A stretch of DNA of 19,060 nt, taken from positions 6,828 to 25,887 of the forward strand of contig DCGM01000073.1 of assembly GCA_002315255.1 (NCBI GenBank), read 5' to 3'. Below are positions 1-6,673 of this stretch, one piece after another. The stretch comes from Lachnospiraceae bacterium UBA1778. Its GTDB lineage: Bacteria > Bacillota > Clostridia > Lachnospirales > Lachnospiraceae. Below the pieces are notes generated by a model. It saw only the letters and a list, made by a program, of their open reading frames with translations. It was not told the DNA's origin and searched no databases. Positions within the stretch are counted from its first letter, which is position 1; every line of letters begins with the position of its first letter. The position numbers were made by a program, and so were the translations under genes.

Positions 1-722
1 TCGGAAAGACCGGCTGCGGAAAGACGACGCTCGTCGACCTGATCGCGCGGACGTATAATGTCGAGGACGGCACGCTCTTTGTCGACGGCATTGATGTCAA
101 TACGATTCCGATCGCGGAGCTTCGGTCGCACATCGCGTATGTACCGCAGGACAATTTCCTGTTCTCGACAGAAATCGAGGACAATATCGCATTCGCATTC
201 CCGACGGGCCAGATCGATGAAGAAGCCGTCGCATTTGCGGCGAAGATGGCGGATGTCGCGGAGAATATTTCGGAGTTTCCGGATAAGTATAAGACGAAGC
301 TTGGCGAGCGCGGCGTAACCGTTTCCGGCGGACAGAAGCAGCGGATATCGATCGCGCGCGCATTGATGAAGAATGCGGAAATTCTGATTCTCGACGATTC
401 TGTTTCGGCTGTCGATACGAAGACGGAACGGACGATCTTAGAGAACCTTCGTGCAACGCGCACCGGAAAGACGACGATTCTGATCGCGCACCGCATTACG
501 ACGATTGAACATATGGATAAGATTATCTTTATCGACGAAGGAAAAGTGATGGATGTCGGCACGCACGCGGAACTGCAGGCGCGCTGCCCGGCATATGCCC
601 AGATGGTAGAGTTACAGCGTCTGGAAGACGAAAAAGAGGCGAAAGGACTGATTAACCGGCGTAAGGAGAAGGATGTTCCGGCGCCATATGTCGCGGAAGA
701 GTCCGGAGAGGAGGATTTCTAA
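1..722 (+). CDS. ABC exporter half-transporter, ATPase end (5' partial, degenerate catalytic site)
   Basis: The reading frame is open from base 3 to the TAA at 720-722 and its start lies left of the window; 239 residues are visible. It is the nucleotide-binding domain of a type IV ABC exporter. Visible motifs: Walker A GKTGCGKTT at the very edge, Q-loop AYVPQDNFLF, signature VSGGQKQR, Walker B ILILDDSVSAVD, and H-loop LIAHRITTIEH. The residue after the Walker B aspartate is Asp, not the catalytic Glu, which is the hallmark of the degenerate half in heterodimeric exporters such as TM287/288 (family knowledge). A charged tail of about 40 residues ends the protein. Its stop overlaps the next start (TAATG), so the two halves are translationally coupled and very likely form one heterodimer. 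The substrate cannot be told from the sequence; drugs or peptides are usual. The transmembrane half is outside the window. Confidence 0.93.
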   Translation, partial: GKTGCGKTTLVDLIARTYNVEDGTLFVDGIDVNTIPIAELRSHIAYVPQDNFLFSTEIEDNIAFAFPTGQIDEEAVAFAAKMADVAENISEFPDKYKTKLGERGVTVSGGQKQRISIARALMKNAEILILDDSVSAVDTKTERTILENLRATRTGKTTILIAHRITTIEHMDKIIFIDEGKVMDVGTHAELQARCPAYAQMVELQRLEDEKEAKGLINRRKEKDVPAPYVAEESGEEDF

Positions 723-2611
723 TGAGAGAGTATCTTCCTTTACTGATTGCGGGCGCTATGATCGGCGTCGTCGCCACGATTTTGATTATCGTGTTCCTCT
801 GCATTAAAGACCGGAAAGAGGCGTTTGGCTTTGAGCGCCATATGAAGGATTCCGAGATTATCCGTCGGATTGGGAAATATGCGAAGAAATATTGGAAACG
901 TTATATTCTGATCTTCTTCCTGATGATTCTGGCCGCCAGCTCGGAAGTATTGAGCCCGCTTATCGTCGGAAATATCGAAAAGATCGTAAAAGACCGGTTC
1001 GAGCTTTCGGAGCTTTTTATCCGTGTCGGCGCTTATGTAGTCGTTGTGTTAGTCTCGCTGGGCTGCTCGTATTTACAGGCGCTCCAGCTTACGAAGATCG
1101 GCCAGATGATCCTCACTGAAATCCGCGAGGACCTCTTCACCCATATCGAGAGCCTGTCGCACGACCAGCTCCACCATATCCCGGTCGGCACCCTGGTCAC
1201 GCGTGAAGCGAATGATACGAACGCGATCTCGACGATTTTCACGAACATCCTCGTGAACCTCATTAAGAACTGTTTTATCGTGTTCGGCATCCTGGGCGCA
1301 ATGTTTATGATCAATTATGCATTGACGCTCGTCGTTCTCTGCTTCGTGCCGTTTATCGTCCTCTTTACGGTCATATTCCGGAATTTCGCACGCCGTTCCT
1401 TCCGGCAGGTAAAGGACGCGACGACCGGAATGAACATATTCCTTCAGGAAAATCTGTCCGGCATTAAGATCACGCAGATTTTTAACAATGAGCAGAAGAA
1501 GCTCGGCGAATTCCGCGAGTGCAATAAAAAGCTCGAGAAGGCGCGGAGCTCGCAGCTGATCGTGTTCGCCGTTTTCCGCCCGATCGTCTATATGCTCTAT
1601 ATCACGTCGGTGCTGTTCCTCCTCTATATCGGCGCAAAGGGCTATATTAAGGACGAGTCGTTTATGGGGCTCGTGATCACATCGGAAATCGTCGTTTCGT
1701 TCTATATGTATCTTCAGAAGTTCTTTAACCCGATTCAGAACCTGGCGGATATTTTCCACCAGCTCCAGTCGGCATTTGCCTCTGCGGAGAAGATTCTCTC
1801 CGTGATGGATATGGAGCCGACGATCAAGAATTGCGAAGATCCGTATGCGCCGGAGCATATCCGGGGCGAGATTGAGTTTAAGAATGTCTGGTTTGCCTAT
1901 GATAAAGAGGATTGGATTCTGAAGGACGTCTCCTTCCATGTCAATCCGAAGGAAACGGTCGCATTTGTCGGCGCCACCGGCGCCGGAAAGACGACGATCC
2001 TGTCGCTCGTCTGCCGCGATTACGATATCCAGAAGGGCGAAATCCTGGTCGATGGCGTCGATGTACGAAAATATGATATGCACGTCCTTCGGAAGCATTT
2101 CGGCCAGATGCTGCAGGATGTCTTCCTCTTTGCGGGAACGATAAAGAGTAATATCGTCCTCCGGGAGGAAAGCTTTACGGACGAGGAGGTCTGGGAAGCC
2201 TGCCGCTATGTCAATGCTGACAGCTTCATTGAAAAGCTGCCGGGCAAACTCGAGGAGGAAGTCCGCGAACGCGGCAATAACTTCTCGGCCGGCCAGCGTC
2301 AGCTCCTTTCCTTCGCGCGGACCATTATCCATAAGCCGGATGTTATGATCCTCGACGAAGCAACGGCGAATATTGACACCGAAACCGAGCAGCTCATCCA
2401 GAATTCTCTCGAAAAGATGATGAATATCGGCACCATGCTTATCGTGGCGCACCGTCTGTCGACGATTCAGCATGCGGATAAGATCATCGTCATCAACCAC
2501 GGCGAAATCATCGAAGAAGGCAATCATTTCGAGCTTCTCGAGAAACGCGGCGCGTACTACGAGCTTTACCGCCTGCAGTACGAAGAGCAGGACGAAGCAG
2601 CCGGGAAATAA
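722..2611 (+). CDS. ABC exporter half-transporter, permease plus ATPase (catalytic partner)
   Basis: Complete 629-residue half-transporter. An extra hydrophobic helix at about residues 6-28 precedes the usual elbow and six-helix exporter domain (about 50-350). The ATPase domain follows from about 385: Walker A GATGAGKTT with K423, signature FSAGQRQ (521-527), Walker B MILDEATANID with the catalytic E546, and H-loop H577. The Walker B and H-loop are canonical, but the signature has Ala for the first Gly of SGGQ. That deviant signature would face the degenerate Walker B of the partner, so the two proteins together make one dead and one live ATP site, as in TM287/288-type exporters. The ATG at 722 is chosen because it overlaps the upstream stop; a later Met at 842 has no convincing ribosome binding site. 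The stop codon lies inside the outer arm of a large inverted repeat that occupies the downstream gap. Confidence 0.95.
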   Translation: MREYLPLLIAGAMIGVVATILIIVFLCIKDRKEAFGFERHMKDSEIIRRIGKYAKKYWKRYILIFFLMILAASSEVLSPLIVGNIEKIVKDRFELSELFIRVGAYVVVVLVSLGCSYLQALQLTKIGQMILTEIREDLFTHIESLSHDQLHHIPVGTLVTREANDTNAISTIFTNILVNLIKNCFIVFGILGAMFMINYALTLVVLCFVPFIVLFTVIFRNFARRSFRQVKDATTGMNIFLQENLSGIKITQIFNNEQKKLGEFRECNKKLEKARSSQLIVFAVFRPIVYMLYITSVLFLLYIGAKGYIKDESFMGLVITSEIVVSFYMYLQKFFNPIQNLADIFHQLQSAFASAEKILSVMDMEPTIKNCEDPYAPEHIRGEIEFKNVWFAYDKEDWILKDVSFHVNPKETVAFVGATGAGKTTILSLVCRDYDIQKGEILVDGVDVRKYDMHVLRKHFGQMLQDVFLFAGTIKSNIVLREESFTDEEVWEACRYVNADSFIEKLPGKLEEEVRERGNNFSAGQRQLLSFARTIIHKPDVMILDEATANIDTETEQLIQNSLEKMMNIGTMLIVAHRLSTIQHADKIIVINHGEIIEEGNHFELLEKRGAYYELYRLQYEEQDEAAGK

Positions 2612-2918
2612 CGGTTTCGCTCTATCAATGACGGCTTAGGGCTGTCTATCATTCTACGGCCTAGTCGCTCGTTTCCTACGAGATCGCAGGCAGCTTTAGG
2701 CAGTTATGCCCCAAATGATAAACAAATCAGGCGTATAGTTCACTTGACTCATAAATGAGTCCGTGACCTATACGCCTTCTTTATTTATCTGGGGCATAAA
2801 AAACTGCCTTAGCTTAGCCTGCGCCTCGTTACGGAAGCCTCGCTAAGTCGGCCTTAAGAATAATAGACAGCCCTTTAGCCGTCATTATAGAATGTACGAG
2901 TTATTTTCCGGCTTCTTC
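2594..2918. repeat. Giant imperfect palindrome A (about 325 bases)
   Basis: The two arms are complementary in a ladder of exact blocks: 2638-2649 with 2863-2874 (12 bases), 2627-2636 with 2877-2886 (10), 2686-2691 with 2817-2822, 2698-2705 with 2802-2809, 2706-2712 with 2791-2797, and 2730-2738 with 2768-2776 (9). At the centre is a hairpin with stem GACTCAT at 2746-2752, loop AA, and ATGAGTC at 2755-2761. The outermost arms, 2594-2612 and 2900-2918, match at 17 of 19 positions; the left one covers the last codons and stop of the ABC gene. The blocks keep their order with small insertions between them, so this is a degenerated long inverted repeat rather than scattered coincidences. No protein reads through it convincingly. 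It could fold as one long RNA hairpin at the end of the ABC transcript, where no ordinary terminator is visible. Confidence 0.85.
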
Positions 2919-3016
2919 TACGTTAGTCTTTCTGCTTGTTCGGGCAGTCAAGGGGCATAAAAAACTGCCTTAGCCTAGCCTGCTCCTCGTTACGGAAGCC
3001 TCGCTAAATCGGCCTT
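2791..3016. repeat. 65-base direct repeat, two copies 161 bases apart
   Basis: Bases 2791-2855 and 2952-3016 match at 62 of 65 positions by eye, differing at three single bases. The similarity continues more weakly beyond, to about 2918 and 3075. The first copy is the right arm of palindrome A; the second has no adjacent partner of its own. An inverted relative of the same unit lies at 3167-3216, and its continuation joins the left arm of palindrome B. Confidence 0.9.
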
Positions 3017-3072
3017 TAGAATGACTGGCAGCCCGACCGCCGCCATTAGGAAGGTTACGGGTTATTCCCCGA

Positions 3073-3473
3073 CTGTTTCTGCCCGTTGAGTCCCGAGACG
3101 GCGTCCGTGAAAAGGCGTTAAAACGTATCTGTGAGACCGTCACGTTTTTAGATATGCTTCTTCTTCGCGATTTAGCGAGGCTTCCGTCAACCGCTGCGGG
3201 CTTAGGCTCAGGGCAGTTGTTTCTGCCCGCAGAGTCCCGAAGGGACCGAAGAATCCAAAGTAAGAGGCGTGGGGGCTTGACTAAGTCAAGCCCCCACGAC
3301 TTTTATTTTGGATTCGAGTTCGGGCAGAGCTGCCCTTATAGGCCGCCTGCAGCGGGTAGGAAACGAGCGCCTAGCGAAGAAGAGGCATATTGAACAGTGA
3401 GCAGTCTCACACCATACGCATAATAGCCTTTTCACAGACGCCAACCCCGCACCCAGACAGGGGGCAGAAACAG
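3073..3473. repeat. Giant imperfect palindrome B (about 401 bases)
   Basis: Complementary blocks: 3073-3084 with 3462-3473 (12 of 12), 3100-3116 with 3426-3442 (16 of 17), 3152-3168 with 3374-3390 (16 of 17), and central 3251-3259 with 3307-3315 (9 of 9) enclosing an exact 14-base stem 3268-3281 with 3285-3298 and loop TAA. Blocks keep their order along both arms. It shares sequence with palindrome A: 2661-2679 equals the reverse complement of 3356-3374 at 18 of 19 positions. The right end stops seven bases from the stop codon of the minus-strand hydrolase gene, so that gene's transcript would run straight into this structure. Small open frames inside it have no ribosome binding sites and are not called. 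Confidence 0.85.
3268..3298. terminator. Perfect 14-base-pair hairpin at the centre of palindrome B
   Basis: CGTGGGGGCTTGAC pairs exactly with GTCAAGCCCCCACG across a TAA loop. On the plus strand it is followed after two bases by TTTTATTTTGG; on the minus strand it is followed by CTCTTAC, with no T-run. The plus-strand reading therefore resembles a factor-independent terminator, yet the nearest plus-strand gene ends about 650 bases upstream. It may instead be the tip of the longer palindrome. Confidence 0.5.
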
Positions 3474-3479
3474 CGGGCC

Positions 3480-5585
3480 TTACACGTACATCATTGCGCT
3501 GCCGCCGGTCACGATCCAGCAGGCCATCGTCGCGACCATGAAGGCGCCGAGGTAGACATTGCCCGTCTTCCGGTAGCAGTAGGTGCAGACGAACGAGAAG
3601 ACGATTACCTGCGGTGCGAAGACGATGAGAAGCGACATGAACGGGCCGCCGAAGGTCGAACCGAAGAGAAGGTCTGCGCCCGGTCCTAACTGTAAGAAGA
3701 ACGGGACATATTCGATCAGGCAGAGGATTAAGATGCCGCCGACCATGCAGAACGCATACTTCCACCAGCATTTGAAGAAGCCCTTGACGCCCGGAACATC
3801 CGCACCATCGACACGCGAGGAGGCGAAGATTCGGGAGTTGTTTAAAAGGAAGAACAATGCGAATACCGGGAAGTAGACGCAGAACTGTCCTAAGCGGCTC
3901 CAGCTGAAGCTCTTAAAGAACGGCCAGATGAAACGGAAGTCGAGTGCGAAGACTTTCTCGCAGAGAACTACCTGAAGATACATCCAGAGGATGCCGAGGA
4001 ACGCCGTGAGAAGCGACTTTCCAAGTAACGCCCAGTCGAGACGGTTCCGGTGCGCGTCGTCGGCGCGGGCGAGACCCATATCCGCAAAATCCGGATTCGG
4101 GAGGCCCTTCTTCTTATGGGAGAACCACGGAATCAGGATGAATCCGAGCATGACCAGGATTAAGAAGATGTACCAGACTAAGAAACCGTTTCCGATCGTC
4201 ATCTTGAAAATGTTCTCCGGCAGCGGCATGAGTCCATGCCCGAGCTGGCAGAGGAACGGATAGGTGAAGGTGGAAATGAGGGCCATCAGGAGCGCACCCT
4301 TCCAGAATTTCCAGCCGCGCTTGATTTTCTCCGGGCGGTTCGGAACGCTCTGGAAGACCGGCGCGAAGAACGGGATTCCCTTTAAGGCCATCGCGAACGC
4401 GACAGCGGAAGCGATGCCGCAGAGCATTGCGATAAAGACGAGCCATTCCTTTAAGAGGAAGGTCTGGTCGGAGGACGCCTTCTCAGGTGTGACTCCCTGC
4501 GCCTGCGTGAACCAGTCAATGATCGCGCTGACCGAGTGTGCATCATGGGTTGTCAGACGGTGGTTCGTGATGATATATTCCGTGCGGACGGAAGTGCCGG
4601 CTTCGAAATCCTCGTGGAAGGTAGTGTTCCAGGCCGCTTCGTCTGCGGAAACATTTAAGAAGTTAAGACGCTGTTCATCCTTAACAAGCTCTTCCGTGAC
4701 CGGCGTTTTCGCGTAATCGCGGAAGTAATTGAATTCGTCGTATTTCGCGGTGACCATGAGGACATTGTTCCAGGAAAGGTCGGCCGTGCCGTCGCCGTCC
4801 TGATCATACGCGAGCCGGCCTTCCTCATCGCGGACCGTCTTAAAGAGCTCGCCGCACTGTAAAGCCGTCGCACGCGGTTCGATGTCGGTGCCAGAGTAGG
4901 CAGCCGAGACGGTCCAAGCAGCCCAGGTGCCCATCGAGTGGCCGGTAACGGCCATATTCGAGCCGTCAACATACGGAAGATCCGCAAGCCAAGCATACGC
5001 CATGATGCCGCCCATCGACGCATCGCGAAGCGAATCCGCATCCTCTAATGCCTCACCTGTTTCAAAATCCGTCGATTTCACGTAACGGTCGCTGAAGAAC
5101 GAGAGGTTTGAGAAGTTCATCATCAGCTTATAGCGGTTGACGCCGCCGATCTTCAGATACGAAACGCCGTCCTCATCGTAACCGTAGCAGGTGGTGACCT
5201 TGTGGTTTACATAACCGCGCGCCGCCATTCCGATGTCCGTCGCGCCATGGCCGTACTCGTCAATGCAGAGCGCCACATAGCCGCGCCGCGCAAATTCCAT
5301 CGCATAGGCCGCACTCGTTTCGTGGTCGTTCTGATAGCCGTGAAGACAGAGGACCGCCGGAAGGTTATCGCCCTCCTTCGCGTCCGCCGGCACATAGAGC
5401 TTATAGCCCAGGTGGACGACCTCGTCGGTGTCGAGAAGAGTCGTCTCAATGACTCCGGTCTCGATCCGGACATTGCCCCAATCGGTCTGGATTCCGTTCG
5501 CGACCGTCATACAGGCGATGACGACGAGAAGCAGGCACGCAAGCACGATCAGCGGCTTCTTTGATACAGCAAAAAAGTTCTTCAT
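3480..5585 (-). CDS. Membrane-anchored alpha/beta hydrolase with polytopic C-terminal domain
   Basis: 701 residues when started at the ATG at 5583-5585, which has AAAGGGAAAGGGA just upstream; an in-frame Met further up at 5690 lacks a ribosome binding site. An N-terminal signal-anchor helix (about 10-30) leads to an alpha/beta hydrolase domain: CLHGYQND for the oxyanion region, the nucleophile elbow GHSMG at about 214-218, a candidate acid in AKYDEF, and a candidate catalytic His in THDAHSVSAIIDWF. The C-terminal 300 residues hold about seven hydrophobic helices. The catalytic domain is inferred to be outside the membrane. An aspartate-rich loop DQDGDGTAD between nucleophile and acid resembles a calcium-binding EF-hand loop. 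The substrate is unknown; an esterase or peptidase acting on lipid or wall material is possible. It lies 107 bases after the phosphodiesterase gene on the same strand and is probably co-transcribed. Confidence 0.88.
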   Translation of the reverse strand: MKNFFAVSKKPLIVLACLLLVVIACMTVANGIQTDWGNVRIETGVIETTLLDTDEVVHLGYKLYVPADAKEGDNLPAVLCLHGYQNDHETSAAYAMEFARRGYVALCIDEYGHGATDIGMAARGYVNHKVTTCYGYDEDGVSYLKIGGVNRYKLMMNFSNLSFFSDRYVKSTDFETGEALEDADSLRDASMGGIMAYAWLADLPYVDGSNMAVTGHSMGTWAAWTVSAAYSGTDIEPRATALQCGELFKTVRDEEGRLAYDQDGDGTADLSWNNVLMVTAKYDEFNYFRDYAKTPVTEELVKDEQRLNFLNVSADEAAWNTTFHEDFEAGTSVRTEYIITNHRLTTHDAHSVSAIIDWFTQAQGVTPEKASSDQTFLLKEWLVFIAMLCGIASAVAFAMALKGIPFFAPVFQSVPNRPEKIKRGWKFWKGALLMALISTFTYPFLCQLGHGLMPLPENIFKMTIGNGFLVWYIFLILVMLGFILIPWFSHKKKGLPNPDFADMGLARADDAHRNRLDWALLGKSLLTAFLGILWMYLQVVLCEKVFALDFRFIWPFFKSFSWSRLGQFCVYFPVFALFFLLNNSRIFASSRVDGADVPGVKGFFKCWWKYAFCMVGGILILCLIEYVPFFLQLGPGADLLFGSTFGGPFMSLLIVFAPQVIVFSFVCTYCYRKTGNVYLGAFMVATMACWIVTGGSAMMYV

Positions 5586-5692
5586 GTCGATAAATCCCTT
5601 TCCCTTTATTTTATTTTTCTCGCAGCATACCGCTGCAAAAGGTTCAAATAATGATATTATTCTCGCAGTTCTCCGCCACAAAAGGTTCAAAA

Positions 5693-6442
5693 TCAGAACC
5701 GCGGCTCCGGCCGATAATATTCAAAGATGACCGCATCATTTTTCACCTGGTCGACCTCCGGCTCATGCGACGTCCACGCGACTAAAAGGACGCCTTTCTT
5801 CCGCGCACGGAGCACCGCCTTCGGACGCTCACAATTCCGATACGCGATAAAATCCGGCTGATTTAAGAAACTGAAGCAGCAGTTCGAAAGAAGCGTCGGA
5901 AGCGGCCATTTCTGCCCTTCGTAGTCCTCTTTCATCGTGGCGAGCTGCCCGCGGAAAATCTCCGGCGCATTCTTTTTAAACCAGAGGACGATCGTCGGAT
6001 CGAACGATTCGATACAGAAAACGCCTTTATATTTACTCAAAATCACGCGCGTCTTCTCACATAACTCGGCATTCCGCTTTCCTGTCTTCAGCTCCACAAT
6101 GAGCGGGCCGTTCCCTTTTCCGAACGCTTCCAGAACATCGGTAAAAAGCGGTATTTTCTCTTCCGTGCCATACAGACGCATTTCCCGCAGTTCATTCAGC
6201 GTATAATCAGAAACAAGGCCGTGCACCTTACAGACGCGGTCGAGCGTATCATCATGAAAAACCACTACATAGCCGTCCTTCGTCAGCTGCACGTCCAGCT
6301 CCGCGCCATAGCCGTTCTCCGCTGCGAGGCGGAACGCGGTGAGCGAGTTCTCCGGCACCGACTGATCTTTCGAATAGAGACCGCGGTGCGCATAATTCCA
6401 ATGCGAAAACAGCGCTTTTTCGCTTTCACTTCTTTTCGTCAT
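5693..6442 (-). CDS. Glycerophosphodiester phosphodiesterase
   Basis: Hydrolyses glycerophosphodiesters to an alcohol and glycerol 3-phosphate. The family signature is clear: YAHRGLYS near the N-terminus with the catalytic His, PENSLTAF, ELDVQLTKDGYVVVFHDDTL with metal-binding Glu/Asp and the second catalytic His, then VELKTG and CIESFDP. No signal peptide or membrane segment, so it is probably cytosolic. Length is 249 residues from the Met at 6442, normal for the short bacterial form. That start is chosen because GGGGAGG ends six bases upstream; the Met at 6448 touches the ribosome binding site, and the one at 6505 has none. It precedes the membrane hydrolase in an apparent two-gene operon, so both may take part in lipid or teichoic-acid turnover (inference). 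Confidence 0.93.
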   Translation of the reverse strand: MTKRSESEKALFSHWNYAHRGLYSKDQSVPENSLTAFRLAAENGYGAELDVQLTKDGYVVVFHDDTLDRVCKVHGLVSDYTLNELREMRLYGTEEKIPLFTDVLEAFGKGNGPLIVELKTGKRNAELCEKTRVILSKYKGVFCIESFDPTIVLWFKKNAPEIFRGQLATMKEDYEGQKWPLPTLLSNCCFSFLNQPDFIAYRNCERPKAVLRARKKGVLLVAWTSHEPEVDQVKNDAVIFEYYRPEPRF

Positions 6443-6673
6443 CCTCATCCTCCCCAAATCGTCCGCTTGTGCGAGACAGAATCTGCTACTTTTCCGCTTG
6501 CGCAAAAAAAATAATCACTTTTTCTGCCCGCACGAGACAGTATTTGTAATTCTGCTTGTACTCAGAAGGTATTCATAGTAAGATAAGGATAGCATCAATA
6601 GGGTCGTTTTGCAAATCTTTTATCGGAGGATTTGGCGGAAGATCCGTTAATCAAAAATACGAAGGAGAGAACT
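6443..6673. other. Divergent intergenic region with a degenerate direct repeat
   Basis: Holds the starts of two divergent transcription units. A short repeat is visible: GTGCGAGACAGAATCTG at about 6469-6485 and GCACGAGACAGTATTTG at about 6531-6547, about 62 bases apart, with CGCTTG words around it. It might be a pair of regulator sites, but it is too short to assign. Confidence 0.4.
6556..6584 (+). promoter_or_regulatory. Candidate promoter for the GPH/MFS transporter
   Basis: TTGTAC at 6556-6561, a 17-base spacer and TAAGAT at 6579-6584. Position and spacing fit a sigma-A promoter about 90 bases before the start codon; both hexamers deviate from consensus. Confidence 0.4.

Larger units (their letters stand above)
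2612..3479. other. Non-coding gap between convergent genes, filled with alternating repeat copies
   Basis: This 868-base gap has no supportable gene. Its content is at least five degenerate copies of one unit marked by short signatures such as CTCGTTTCCTAC or GAGGCTTCCGT, AGGCAG/CTGCC and GAAATAAC-like ends. In order they read plus (about 2627-2716), minus (2791-2918), minus (2952-3072), plus (3073-3230) and minus (3318-3473). The first and second, and the fourth and fifth, flank central hairpins and form palindromes A and B. Function is unknown. It may be a non-autonomous mobile repeat, a structured RNA, or a long two-way transcription end. Confidence 0.75.

Noticed and set aside
1073..2527. 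484-residue minus-strand open frame inside the ABC gene
   Set aside because: Antisense shadow of a gene with complete ABC motifs; no start signal and no recognisable domain.
3154..3393. 79-residue open frame inside palindrome B
   Set aside because: It runs across both arms of the palindrome and the central hairpin, has no ribosome binding site, and its composition is that of the repeat.
2612..3479. Insertion sequence with terminal inverted repeats
   Set aside because: No transposase frame, and the inverted repeats make up whole palindromes rather than ends around a cargo. A MITE-like origin remains possible, but no target-site duplication could be identified.
2612..3479. Known large bacterial ncRNAs such as OLE, GOLLD or ROOL
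   Set aside because: I could not recognise their conserved motifs, and the repeated palindromic build does not fit what I know of them. A covariance search would be needed to exclude them firmly.
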